NCBI RefSeq assembly: GCF_002911695.1 | Contig: NZ_PQBS01000016.1 | Location: 40,125-104,124 of the forward strand | From: Gracilimonas amylolytica | GTDB lineage: Bacteria > Bacteroidota > Rhodothermia > Balneolales > Balneolaceae | Reading direction: 5' to 3' | Length of the DNA: 64,000 nucleotides | In this document: positions 44,752 through 53,664 of the stretch, piece by piece | Position numbering within the stretch: position 1 is the stretch's first letter | Layout of the letters: every line of letters starts with the position of its first letter | Notes under the pieces: generated by a model | What the model saw: the letters and a program-made list of their open reading frames with translations, nothing else | Database searches by the model: none | Told to the model about the DNA's origin: nothing | Position numbers and translations under genes: made by a program

Positions 44752-45073
44752 TTTCTCCGTTTTGTTGCTCTTCTCCGGCCTCAGACTTTTCTTTCTTCTT
44801 CTCGTCGGCATAATTCAGGCGCAATGTGGTCAATGTTTGTTCCAGATATCCGGCAGCCTCATCAGAAAGATTTCCTTTAGTATATTTCTTAAGCATACCC
44901 AAAGTATCGATCGCATATTTAGCGGAGGAAAGATCTTTTTCCATTTCCTGAGTAGCCGGGTTTTGAAGCTTTCCTAAACCCATCATGGCAATTTGCTGAT
45001 GTTGTTGAATAAGCATCATGAACAGTAGTTGCTCCTGCTGTTCTTCGTTTAAGTTCTTGTTGTTTATATCCAT
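44744..45073 (-). CDS. DUF1844 family protein
   Basis: This 109-residue helical protein matches DUF1844 in MGLGKLQNPATQEMEKDLSSAKYAIDTLGML (split across the motif) and KGNLSDEAAGYLEQTLTTLRLNY. The function is unknown. The C-terminal 20 residues are Lys/Glu-rich and probably disordered. Its end overlaps the start of the Nudix gene, so the two are translationally coupled. Confidence 0.85.
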   Translation of the reverse strand: MDINNKNLNEEQQEQLLFMMLIQQHQQIAMMGLGKLQNPATQEMEKDLSSAKYAIDTLGMLKKYTKGNLSDEAAGYLEQTLTTLRLNYADEKKKEKSEAGEEQQNGESE

Positions 45074-45177
45074 TTTATTCTCGTTTTATTTACACAATTT
45101 GATTGTGATAAATTTAATAAAGTTCATTTTTATGTACCTTCAATAATTCTAAGGATAACCAAAATTACACACATTAT

Positions 45178-46389
45178 ATGGCCGTTCTAAAGCCTTTTAA
45201 AGCATGGAGACCCCAACCCGAATTTGCAGATAAAGTAGCCTGTGTACCTTACGATGTCATTAACACATCTGAGGCTAAAGAAATGGCCGCCGGTAATCCA
45301 ACAAGCTTCCTGCATGTGATCAGGCCTGAGATCGACCTCCCATCCGGAATATCAATTTACAAAGATGAAGTGTATCAAAAGGGAAAGGAGAACCTTAAGA
45401 GCCTATTAGATTCAGAGGTATTTACTCAGGAAGAACAGGAAGCCCTCTATATCTACCGATTAACTATGAATGGCCGATCCCAAACCGGAATATTTGGTTG
45501 TGTGAGTGTAGTCGATTACAACAACGATATCATTCTGAAGCACGAGAAGACACGGCCTGATAAAGAAAATGACAGAACGCGGCATATCATAACTCAACAA
45601 GCTCATGCTGAACCGGTTATGTTGACCTTCCGGGATTCTGAAAATATTTCAACATACATGAGTGCTTTTACAGGTGATCACGACCCTGTGTACGATATTC
45701 AAACTGACGACGGTATTTCTCACACTATTTGGAAAGTAGAAGAAGCCTCTGATCTGATCGAGGCTTTTGGAAAGATCCCAAAGATCTACGTGGCCGATGG
45801 TCATCACCGGTGTGCAAGTGCAGCCCGAGCGGCTAAAGAATCAGCTGAGAAAAATGCTGACCACAATGGCTCAGAGGAGTATAATTACTTTCCTGCGGTC
45901 CTGTTTCCTACTGACCAACTTGAGATCCTGGCCTACAACCGGATCGTATTATCAATTCCCGACGATTTCTTGAAACAACTATCTGAGCGTTTTCAGGTCA
46001 AAAAGAATGCCCAACCCGTTCCTGAAGAAAAGGGTACTGTAGCATTCTATGTGAATGATAACTGGTACAGCATTCATTTTAAGGATCAGGATCACTCAGA
46101 CCCCACAACTTCTCTCGATATCTCCAAGCTTCAGAAGCGGGTACTGGAACCCATTCTTGGGATCAAGGATCAGAGAACGGACCCCAATATTGATTTTGTT
46201 GGGGGTATTCGCGGTACAGATGAGTTGGAAAAACTGGTGGATAATGGGGAAGCTGCACTCGGCATCAGCCTTTACCCCACAAGCATTAACGAATTAATGG
46301 ATGTTTCTGATGCCGGATTACTCATGCCTCCAAAATCTACCTGGTTTGAGCCGAAACTTCGGTCGGGACTTCTCGTTCACACATTTTAA
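45178..46389 (+). CDS. DUF1015 family protein
   Basis: This 403-residue cytoplasmic protein of the DUF1015 family starts VLKPFKAWRPQPEFADKVACVPYDV (abridged). It has the conserved KHEKTRPDKENDRTRHI and YVADGHHRCASA motifs and the C-terminal LLMPPKSTWFEPKLRSGL. The function is unproven. It often neighbours serine biosynthesis genes in Bacteroidota, and serC follows here after 37 bases, so a link to serine or phosphoserine metabolism is a reasonable inference. Confidence 0.88.
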   Translation: MAVLKPFKAWRPQPEFADKVACVPYDVINTSEAKEMAAGNPTSFLHVIRPEIDLPSGISIYKDEVYQKGKENLKSLLDSEVFTQEEQEALYIYRLTMNGRSQTGIFGCVSVVDYNNDIILKHEKTRPDKENDRTRHIITQQAHAEPVMLTFRDSENISTYMSAFTGDHDPVYDIQTDDGISHTIWKVEEASDLIEAFGKIPKIYVADGHHRCASAARAAKESAEKNADHNGSEEYNYFPAVLFPTDQLEILAYNRIVLSIPDDFLKQLSERFQVKKNAQPVPEEKGTVAFYVNDNWYSIHFKDQDHSDPTTSLDISKLQKRVLEPILGIKDQRTDPNIDFVGGIRGTDELEKLVDNGEAALGISLYPTSINELMDVSDAGLLMPPKSTWFEPKLRSGLLVHTF

Positions 46390-46426
46390 GAAATCTGATT
46401 AACTCCCTAATTGAGTAGGAGCATCT

Positions 46427-47506
46427 ATGCATCGTGTTCACAATTTTAGTGCCGGCCCGGCTGCTTTACCGGACGAAGTTCTTGAAATTGCCAAAGAAGA
46501 AATCATGGACTACCACGGACAAGGCACTTCCATCATGGAACAAAGTCACCGAGGCGAGGCCTATACCGAAGTCGATCAACAAGCTAAAGAAAGGCTCGAT
46601 CGAATTCTGAAACTGGAGAACCGATTTCACATCATGTTTTTACAAGGAGGAGCCAGTTCTCAGTTCATGCAAGTTCCCTTTAACTTTCTTGACAGGCACG
46701 AAACGGCAGATTACATCAATACCGGTGTTTGGTCAAATAAGGCGATAAAGGAAGCACGGCTATTTGGCAACGTCCACGAGTCTTACTCCGGAGAGAATGA
46801 AGCTTTCAGGCGTGTCCCGCAGGATTCTGAATTGACCTTTCATGACCAAAGCCGATATGTGCATTACACCAGCAACAATACCATTTACGGAACACAGTTT
46901 TCCGGGGAACCGGATACTGGTGGTATCCCTCTCATTTGTGATGCCTCCTCCGATTTCATATCACGCCCCATTGATCCTAAAAAATATGGGATGATCTATG
47001 CAGGAGCTCAAAAGAATCTGGGTCCTTCCGGTGTCACTGTGGTAATGGTCAGAAAAGACTTCCTGCAATCCATCTCAAAAGAAAATATTCCCACTATTCT
47101 GGATTATAGAACTCATGCTGAAAGAATATTCAATACCCCACCGACCTTTGCCGTTTACATGGTAAACCTGGTTTTAAAATGGGTGGAAGAGCGTGGAGGC
47201 ATTCCTCATTTCCAAACCTTAAATGCCAAAAAAGCTGAGCTACTTTACAGTGAAATCGATAGAGATGCTTTTTACAAAGGCACTGCTGAGAAGAATTCCC
47301 GGTCCAAAATGAATGTCACATTCCGTCTCAACGATGAAGGTCTTGAAGAGCGATTCATCAAAGAAGCTGCCAAAAATGAACTTGTGGCTTTAAAAGGACA
47401 TAGAAGCGCCGGCGGGATCCGAGCCAGTATCTACAATGCCTGCCGGTTAGAATCGGTAGAGGCCCTGGTTAGCTTCATGGATCATTTTAGAAGCAAATAC
47501 GGGTGA
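46427..47506 (+). CDS. serC: Phosphoserine aminotransferase
   Basis: SerC converts 3-phosphohydroxypyruvate and glutamate to phosphoserine in serine biosynthesis; it also serves pyridoxal phosphate synthesis in some bacteria. The 359-residue protein has the standard start HNFSAGPAALPDEVLEIA, the GTSIMEQSHRG substrate region and the PLP-lysine site YAGAQKNLGPSG. The end GHRSAGGIRASIYNA is also typical. It lies directly downstream of the DUF1015 gene and converges with the rhomboid gene, leaving only six bases. Confidence 0.95.
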   Translation: MHRVHNFSAGPAALPDEVLEIAKEEIMDYHGQGTSIMEQSHRGEAYTEVDQQAKERLDRILKLENRFHIMFLQGGASSQFMQVPFNFLDRHETADYINTGVWSNKAIKEARLFGNVHESYSGENEAFRRVPQDSELTFHDQSRYVHYTSNNTIYGTQFSGEPDTGGIPLICDASSDFISRPIDPKKYGMIYAGAQKNLGPSGVTVVMVRKDFLQSISKENIPTILDYRTHAERIFNTPPTFAVYMVNLVLKWVEERGGIPHFQTLNAKKAELLYSEIDRDAFYKGTAEKNSRSKMNVTFRLNDEGLEERFIKEAAKNELVALKGHRSAGGIRASIYNACRLESVEALVSFMDHFRSKYG

Positions 47507-47512
47507 TCGAAC

Positions 47513-48106
47513 TCAAAGTAATCCAAATACGGTCAGAAAATGATCGATCGTATTAGGTACAAAGATGATCAGATACACTAAGCCCCAGAGCGCCCCGGCA
47601 ATATGAGCCAGGTGATTGATCCTTCCCTCCTTTCGGCTTGCATAGACGCTGTAGGCTAAAAATAATGCTCCAAAAATGATAGCCGGTATCCCGACCGGAA
47701 TAAACATTATATAGATAGGATCTAACGGGAACAGAAAAATAAAGGCAAACAAAACACCCTCCACTGCACCGGATGCACCAACGGTCGCAAATTCCGGGTT
47801 GTCTTTTTCCTTATACAATGAAGGTAAACCGGAAACGATCAACCCCGTGAAATAAAGCGCCAAAAAGTGGCCCTGACCGATGGTTCTTTCCAATACCAAT
47901 CCAAAAAAGAATAGTACAAACATATTCAGGAAAAGGTGACCGAGACCGGCGTGAACAAATCCAGAGCTGACCAACTCATACCAGGTCTTCTGCCGAACGG
48001 TACGATATGGCATCATCATGAATTTGTTAAATAATTGAGGGGCGGCGTAAAGCGTCACAACAGACACCAGTACGTTCAAAGCGATCAGCGAAATGGTTAC
48101 CGACAT
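47513..48106 (-). CDS. Rhomboid family intramembrane serine protease
   Basis: This 197-residue membrane protease has about six transmembrane helices. The catalytic dyad is Ser112 in TVGASGAVEG and His168 in NHLAHIAG, and the supporting His57/Asn61 lie in AGLGHLFLNMF. It should cut transmembrane segments of other proteins; targets are unknown. It converges on serC with six bases between the stops and no visible terminator. Confidence 0.92.
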   Translation of the reverse strand: MSVTISLIALNVLVSVVTLYAAPQLFNKFMMMPYRTVRQKTWYELVSSGFVHAGLGHLFLNMFVLFFFGLVLERTIGQGHFLALYFTGLIVSGLPSLYKEKDNPEFATVGASGAVEGVLFAFIFLFPLDPIYIMFIPVGIPAIIFGALFLAYSVYASRKEGRINHLAHIAGALWGLVYLIIFVPNTIDHFLTVFGLL

Positions 48107-48188
48107 GAATTTTTTCTTTTTAAGTTAAGACGAAAACGCGTCTGTTGCAGAAGAACCATAAAGAGTTGTAAATTTGATAAGAAAACTA

Positions 48189-48212
48189 ACCGAAGCAGCT
48201 CAGGGGTAGAGT
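48189..48212 (+). pseudogene. tRNA-like 5' fragment upstream of tRNA-Thr
   Basis: ACCGAAG at 48189-48195 looks like an acceptor strand. It is followed by a D arm GCTC-AGGGGTA-GAGT (48198-48212). The anticodon region after it does not fold. The CCGAAG part can pair with CTTCGG in the downstream fragment at 48338-48343, so the two may be halves of one lost tRNA. Confidence 0.4.
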
Positions 48213-48226
48213 CCAGAGGGCCATAA

Positions 48227-48299
48227 GCCAATATAGCTCAGTTGGTAGAGCAATCCCCTCGTAAGGGATAGGTCGTCGGTTCGAGTCCGACTATTGGCT
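48227..48299 (+). tRNA. tRNA-Thr (anticodon CGT)
   Basis: The 73-base gene has acceptor GCCAATA/TATTGGC, D arm GCTC/GAGC, anticodon stem ATCCC/GGGAT with loop CTCGTAA, T arm GTCGG/CCGAC with TTCGAGT, and discriminator T. CCA is not encoded. Confidence 0.95.
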
Positions 48300-48316
48300 C
48301 ATAGGGATAAAAAATA

Positions 48317-48345
48317 GATCGTCGGTTCAAATTCGATCTTCGGCT
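48317..48345 (+). pseudogene. tRNA-like 3' fragment downstream of tRNA-Thr
   Basis: A T arm (GTCGG, TTCAAAT loop, TCGAT) followed by CTTCGGC and T repeats the 3' part of the intact tRNA-Thr (GTCGGTTCGAGT and GGCTCAT) with scattered changes. It could be a decayed tandem copy or the second half of a split tRNA. Confidence 0.55.
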
Positions 48346-48454
48346 CATTTAATTATATTTCATAATTCTACTTCTGCATCAACGGAATATCCTGCTTTAG
48401 CATTTCTGGAAAAAGCGGAATATATTTTCGTAATCATAATCTATTATCATCTAC

Positions 48455-49117
48455 ATGAGATCATTACAAGCTACGTTAATCATTGTGTTGGGTATATTTG
48501 TGCTAACCGGATGCGGGATGTCCAAAGAAACCCTGGATGCAGATTACGCCTCCACAGAAAATGCACGAGCTATTGAGAATGGAGTATCCAGTTGGTACGG
48601 CCCGAATTTTCACGGAAAGTTAACTGCAAATGGCGAGACTTACGATATGAATGGAGTCACGGCTGCGCATCGCACCCTTCCGTTTGGCACTATCCTGCTT
48701 GTAGAGAATCTTGATAATGGCAAAACCGTACAGGTTCGGATCAATGACCGGGGGCCTTATGCCAAAAACAGGATCATTGATCTATCTAAAGGTGCCGCAG
48801 AAAGAATAGACATGATCGGTCCGGGCACGGCACGGGTTAGACTTTACCTGCTTGAAGGTGACCTCGAGAATTCAAGAGTGACCGATCTTAAAGTTCCCAC
48901 CTACACCGTTCAACTTGGTTCCTACAAAGATATTCAGCAGGCTGAGCTTCATGTTGAAAAGCTTGAAGGCACACGAATTGAAACCATCGAAACAGATGAG
49001 AGCACCTTTTATCGGGTTTACTTCGGGACATATACTGATCCCGATGAAGCACGGCAGGAAATGCAGCGACTCAATAATCTGGGTCATGCAGGCTTTGTGA
49101 AGCAGATCGAAAATTAA
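48455..49117 (+). CDS. rlpA: RlpA-like lipoprotein with SPOR domain
   Basis: This lipoprotein (220 residues, lipobox LTGC with Cys20) has a double-psi beta-barrel domain (about 42-130). Its catalytic-type residues lie in [19 protein letters not shown] and [20 protein letters not shown]-terminal SPOR domain (about 148-218) binds denuded peptidoglycan. Characterised RlpA proteins are lytic transglycosylases acting at the septum. It is probably anchored in the outer membrane. No division genes are adjacent. Confidence 0.92.
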   Translation: MRSLQATLIIVLGIFVLTGCGMSKETLDADYASTENARAIENGVSSWYGPNFHGKLTANGETYDMNGVTAAHRTLPFGTILLVENLDNGKTVQVRINDRGPYAKNRIIDLSKGAAERIDMIGPGTARVRLYLLEGDLENSRVTDLKVPTYTVQLGSYKDIQQAELHVEKLEGTRIETIETDESTFYRVYFGTYTDPDEARQEMQRLNNLGHAGFVKQIEN

Positions 49118-49185
49118 TTATCCTTTCCGGGATTGATTATTCCTTTTTTTCCGTTTTCCGCACAAACAACAAAACTATATCTGTT

Positions 49186-50664
49186 ATGAAAAAGAATATC
49201 ATTGTTATTGGAAGCGGATTTGGCGGATTAGGTGCTGCATCGCGTTTACTTTCTGCCGGTCATGATGTCGCCATCCTGGAAAAAAGAGATAAGCTGGGTG
49301 GACGCGCATATGTCTACGAAAAAAATGGCTTCAAATTTGATGGCGGGCCAACGGTGATCACCGCGCCTTTCATGTTCGACGATATTTTTGAAGCTGCCGG
49401 GAAAAAACGCGAAGATTATTTTGAATTGGTTCCTTGTGACCCTTTCTACCGGATCTTTGACCATGAAGGTAAAGGTTTCGATTATAACAGTGATCACGAT
49501 TTCATCCTTTCTGAGATCGAAAAACGTAGCCCGGGCGGTGTTAAAGGTTATGAGGAATTCATTAAAACCACCAAGCCCATTTTTGAAAAAGGCTTTATTG
49601 AGCTGGCTGACAAACCATTCCTGAAGTTCACTGATATGCTGAAAGTGGCTCCGGACCTCATTAAGCTGAAGTCTCATCAATCCGTTTATAAATATGTATC
49701 TCAGTTTATTGAGGATGATTTCCTGAGAAGAGCTTTTTCATTTCATCCCCTCCTGGTTGGCGGAAATCCCTTTGATACCACTTCCATCTATTCCATGATA
49801 CATTATCTGGAACGTGAGTGGGGTGTTCATTATGCCATGGGTGGCACGGGTGCCATTGTAAATGCCCTGGAGAAATTGATCCGTGAACAAGGGGGGGAAA
49901 TTCATACGGAAACTGAAGTCGAGGAGATCCTGATCAAAAACGGCAAAGCTGTTGGGGTCCGACTGAAAAACGGTGAAACACTTGAAGCAGACGAGGTCGT
50001 TTCCAATGCTGATGTTGCATTCACTTACAAAAACCTTATCAATCCAAAACACCGCAAGAAATACACCGATCGCAAGATCCAGAAGACCAAGTATAGTATG
50101 TCTCTTTTTGTGATCTATTTTGGCACCAAAAAACGCTACAACGATACGAACCTGGCTCACCATAATATCATTCTTGGCGAGCGCTACAAGGGACTTCTGT
50201 CAGATATCTTCCACGACAAAAAACTGGCAGATGATTTCTCATTGTATCTGCATATGCCAACGAAGACCGATCCATCAATGGCTCCAAAAGGACATGAAGC
50301 TTTTTACGTTCTCTCTCCGGTTCCACATTTAGACAGTAAAACCGACTGGAACGAAATGGCTCCGATCTACCGCGATAAGATCATGAATTTTCTGGAAGAG
50401 AATTATTTACCGGATCTTCAGGAAAATCTGGTGGCCGAGCATTACATAGATCCCCTGCATTTCCAGAATGAACTGAACAGTTACAAAGGCTCCGCTTTTT
50501 CTGTAGAACCGATACTGACTCAATCAGCCTGGTTCCGCCCTCATAACAAATCTGAGGATGTTGAAAGCCTGTATTTTGTAGGCGCCGGAACTCATCCGGG
50601 TGCCGGTTTACCCGGAGTACTGTCTTCTTCTATCATTGCCCAGGACCTGATCGGGAAAGCTTAG
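49186..50664 (+). CDS. crtI: Phytoene desaturase (CrtI family)
   Basis: This FAD-dependent enzyme would introduce double bases of conjugation into phytoene on the way to coloured carotenoids. The 492-residue protein has the FAD motif [16 protein letters not shown] and [20 protein letters not shown] in part. The C-terminal CrtI signature [21 protein letters not shown] ends the domain. Phytoene synthase (crtB) usually accompanies it but is not in this window. A related amine-oxidase-like carotenoid enzyme is possible, though the signature strongly favours CrtI. Confidence 0.9.
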   Translation: MKKNIIVIGSGFGGLGAASRLLSAGHDVAILEKRDKLGGRAYVYEKNGFKFDGGPTVITAPFMFDDIFEAAGKKREDYFELVPCDPFYRIFDHEGKGFDYNSDHDFILSEIEKRSPGGVKGYEEFIKTTKPIFEKGFIELADKPFLKFTDMLKVAPDLIKLKSHQSVYKYVSQFIEDDFLRRAFSFHPLLVGGNPFDTTSIYSMIHYLEREWGVHYAMGGTGAIVNALEKLIREQGGEIHTETEVEEILIKNGKAVGVRLKNGETLEADEVVSNADVAFTYKNLINPKHRKKYTDRKIQKTKYSMSLFVIYFGTKKRYNDTNLAHHNIILGERYKGLLSDIFHDKKLADDFSLYLHMPTKTDPSMAPKGHEAFYVLSPVPHLDSKTDWNEMAPIYRDKIMNFLEENYLPDLQENLVAEHYIDPLHFQNELNSYKGSAFSVEPILTQSAWFRPHNKSEDVESLYFVGAGTHPGAGLPGVLSSSIIAQDLIGKA

Positions 50665-50769
50665 AAGATCACTTCAATTTTCTATCAAGGCTGTTTGATC
50701 GGTTTTACTTCATAATATCTTAATCAGTTTCCATTAGGTTGCTGATACAGATCAATGGAGGTAATAGCG

Positions 50770-51087
50770 ATGAAAACAGCCTTTATTATATTCATGGTTT
50801 TACACGGACTCATCCATTTGCTTGGATTCCTAAAAGCTTTTGAACTGGCGGAGGTCAAGGAACTTAAGATGCCCATCACAAAAGCCTCCGGAGTTATCTG
50901 GCTTATCACGACTCTATTATTCATCCTCACAGCCACACTTTACACTTTCAACTCCGGTATATATGTAGGCTTGGGAGTTTGCGGCGTTACCCTGTCCCAG
51001 GCGTTGATCTGGCGGGATTGGCAGGATGCTAAATACGGCAGTATTCCGAACCTGATATTCGGTATCGTGCTTTTTCTTTCAATTTAA
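50770..51087 (+). CDS. Small membrane protein of unknown function
   Basis: This 105-residue protein has three to four hydrophobic helices (about 3-20, 43-60, 64-80 and 92-104) and a conserved-looking HGLIHLLGFLKAF segment at its start. I do not recognise the family with certainty. The start at 50770 is set by GGAGG eight bases upstream; an ATG at 50755 overlaps that ribosome binding site and is less likely. It follows crtI by 105 bases on the same strand. Confidence 0.7.
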   Translation: MKTAFIIFMVLHGLIHLLGFLKAFELAEVKELKMPITKASGVIWLITTLLFILTATLYTFNSGIYVGLGVCGVTLSQALIWRDWQDAKYGSIPNLIFGIVLFLSI

Positions 51088-51179
51088 AGGCTTGTTCTTG
51101 TAAAATCCTATCAGGGCACTGTATGTACCCCCTCTACATTGTATATTCCGCTTCTAATCACGGAATAAATTTTTATGCA

Positions 51180-52727
51180 ATGAAAAAACTACTGCCTTTA
51201 TTTGTACTGCCACTCTTATTTCTTGCCTGTCAGACTTCCTCTAAATTTGATGAACTTGGGCTTGAAGAGATCACGATCTCTGATCTCCGGGAAGGATATG
51301 AGAATGGAACCTTTTCTGTTGAAGATGTAACCGCTGCTTATCTGGAACGCATCACTGAAAAAGACCAAAGCGGACCAACGTTGAACTCCATGCTTTACAT
51401 CAATCCAAAAGCTTTGGAGGTCGCAAGAGAAATGGATACCGAACTACAGGAAGGCACGACCCGCGGTCCGTTACATGGGATCCCGGTTGTACTGAAGGAC
51501 AACATCAATACCGATGATATGCCAACTACGGCAGGAGCCAATGTTTTAGACGGTTCCATACCTGATGAGGATGCCTTCATCACCAAAAAGCTTCGGGATG
51601 CGGGAGCCATTATTCTTGGGAAAGCCAATTTGAGTGAATGGGCTAATTTTCACAGCAGTTTCTCTTCCAGTGGATGGAGTGCCCTGGGCGGTCAGGTTCA
51701 CAACCCCTACGACCTGACACGAAATCCATGCGGCTCGAGTGCCGGTTCGGGTGCAGCCGCATCAGCTAACATGGCCGTGTTTGCGATCGGCACAGAAACC
51801 AACGGTTCCATAACCTGCCCTTCATCTGCTAACGGATTGGTTGGGATCAAACCTACCGTAGGTCTTTTAAGCCGGTCAGGAATCATCCCAATTTCTTACA
51901 CACAAGACACAGCCGGCCCTATGGCTCGTACCGTCACTGATGCAGCCATCGCTCTTGGAGCTATGGTTGGGGTCGACCCGACTGATGACAAAACCCAACT
52001 GAGTGAGGGAAATTCTCATACCGATTACACCCAATTTCTGAATGAAAACGGATTAGAAGGAAAACGTATCGGACTTTGGACAGGCTCATTGGGAGGGCAT
52101 TTCAGGGTAGATACCCTTATGCATGAAACGGTTCGTTTACTCCAAGAACAAGGTGCCGAGATCGTGGAGATCGAACAAATTTCTGAACAGAATGCCGGTG
52201 GTGATTCTTACAACATTATGCTGTTTGAGTTCAAGGACGGATTGAACAAATACTTCGAATCTTTAGGCGAAGATGCTCCCGTCAAAAATATGGAGGAGCT
52301 GGTTGAAGCTACCCTGAATGATCCTGAAGAAATGAAATATTTCGACCATGACATTCTCATTCAGGCCAGTAAAAAAGGAAGTCTGGAATCAGAGGAATAT
52401 CAGGAAGCCTTGGAACGTATGCTCAGAATAACCCGTGAAGAAGGCATTGATCGGGTGATGGATGAATTTGACCTGGATGCCATTATCGGCCCGACCGGTG
52501 GTCCGGCCTGGAAAACGGATCTCACCAATGGCGATAACTTTGCGGTATCCTCAAGCTCCCCGGCAGCCCGTGCCGGGTATCCAAACATAACGGTGCCTAT
52601 GGGTTTCATTGATGAATTACCTGTTGGCATCTCGTTCTTTGGCCGGGCCTGGAGTGAACCCCTCCTTATTGAAATGGCCTATTCTTTTGAACAGGCTACA
52701 AATGTGAGGAAAGCTCCAAAATTTTGA
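51180..52727 (+). CDS. Lipoprotein amidase (amidase signature family)
   Basis: This 515-residue amidase is predicted to be anchored outside the cytoplasm by a lipid on Cys17 (lipobox LFLAC). The amidase-signature triad is complete: Lys106 (VVLKDNIN), the cis-Ser at 186 (CGSSAGSG) and nucleophile Ser210 (TETNGSI). It is related to GatA but has no tRNA-amidotransferase partners here, so it probably hydrolyses an external amide or peptide amide. I chose the ATG at 51180, which creates a proper signal sequence. An upstream in-frame ATG at 51123 would bury it. Confidence 0.9.
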   Translation: MKKLLPLFVLPLLFLACQTSSKFDELGLEEITISDLREGYENGTFSVEDVTAAYLERITEKDQSGPTLNSMLYINPKALEVAREMDTELQEGTTRGPLHGIPVVLKDNINTDDMPTTAGANVLDGSIPDEDAFITKKLRDAGAIILGKANLSEWANFHSSFSSSGWSALGGQVHNPYDLTRNPCGSSAGSGAAASANMAVFAIGTETNGSITCPSSANGLVGIKPTVGLLSRSGIIPISYTQDTAGPMARTVTDAAIALGAMVGVDPTDDKTQLSEGNSHTDYTQFLNENGLEGKRIGLWTGSLGGHFRVDTLMHETVRLLQEQGAEIVEIEQISEQNAGGDSYNIMLFEFKDGLNKYFESLGEDAPVKNMEELVEATLNDPEEMKYFDHDILIQASKKGSLESEEYQEALERMLRITREEGIDRVMDEFDLDAIIGPTGGPAWKTDLTNGDNFAVSSSSPAARAGYPNITVPMGFIDELPVGISFFGRAWSEPLLIEMAYSFEQATNVRKAPKF

Positions 52728-52750
52728 TCTCCTGAAAATATTCCTGAAAT

Positions 52751-52785
52751 AAAAAAGGGCTCTCATTTGAGGGCCCTTTTTGTTT
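52751..52785. terminator. Bidirectional terminator between amidase and transaldolase genes
   Basis: AAAAAGGGC (52752-52760) pairs with GCCCTTTTT (52773-52781), with a partly paired 12-base interior. The stem can serve both converging genes. Confidence 0.85.
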
Positions 52786-52804
52786 AATAAATATGTTCCG
52801 AAAG

Positions 52805-53461
52805 TTATTTCAGGCTTTCCTGAAGATCTTCCCAATCCTTTAGAAACCGTTCCAATCCAATATCGGTCAATGGATGCTTCAACAAGCTCTTGATCACATT
52901 CAATGGCATGGTTGCCACATCGGCTCCTTCTTTGGCACATTCAAGCAGGTGCATTGGGTGGCGAATACTGGCGGCAAGTACTTCTGTTTCGTATCCGTAA
53001 TTGTCATAAATAGTTACAATATCCCGGATCAACTGCATGCCTTCTGTTGATATATCATCCAGCCTGCCCAGGAATGGAGAAATGTAGGTGGCCCCGGCTT
53101 TTGCGGCGATCAATGCCTGAGTAGGGGAAAAGCAAAGCGTGCAGTTTGTTTTGATACCCTCGTCAGAGAATGTTTTGATGGCTTTTATCCCATCTTTGAT
53201 CAAAGGCACCTTAACAACCACATTATCAGCGATGGCCGCGATCTTGCGCCCTTCTTCAACCATTTCTTCGTATGAGGTGGAAACAACTTCAGCTGAAACA
53301 TCACCATCAACAATATCACATATCTTGGCAATGTGTCCTTCAAAGTCTTTGACCCCAATTTTAGCACACAAGCTGGGGTTCGTGGTTACACCATCAAGAA
53401 CACCGAGATCGTTGGCTTCTTTGATTTCATCTAGATCAGCGGTATCAATAAAAAATTTCAT
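52805..53461 (-). CDS. Transaldolase / fructose-6-phosphate aldolase family protein
   Basis: This 218-residue single-domain TIM barrel belongs to the small transaldolase group that includes TalC and FSA. The Schiff-base Lys84 lies in [12 protein letters not shown]. The start [18 protein letters not shown] and [11 protein letters not shown] match the family. Whether it transfers dihydroxyacetone (pentose phosphate pathway) or cleaves fructose 6-phosphate cannot be decided from what I can see. It is monocistronic, divergent from the RND operon. Confidence 0.92.
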   Translation of the reverse strand: MKFFIDTADLDEIKEANDLGVLDGVTTNPSLCAKIGVKDFEGHIAKICDIVDGDVSAEVVSTSYEEMVEEGRKIAAIADNVVVKVPLIKDGIKAIKTFSDEGIKTNCTLCFSPTQALIAAKAGATYISPFLGRLDDISTEGMQLIRDIVTIYDNYGYETEVLAASIRHPMHLLECAKEGADVATMPLNVIKSLLKHPLTDIGLERFLKDWEDLQESLK

Positions 53462-53664
53462 CAGCGGGAGAAAGTTTAATTAAGAATTAGCATCAAATAT
53501 AAAGATAAGTATTTCATTCCTCTCATTCATTGTGAATCAAAGAGTTCATCAAGTTATCTGCTTTCTTTTTTTTACAAAATAACACCTTATAAAACCAAAC
53601 TTTCTCAAGAACTTTGGTGTATAACATACAATACTTGAAAACACTAAAAACAGACACAGATCAA

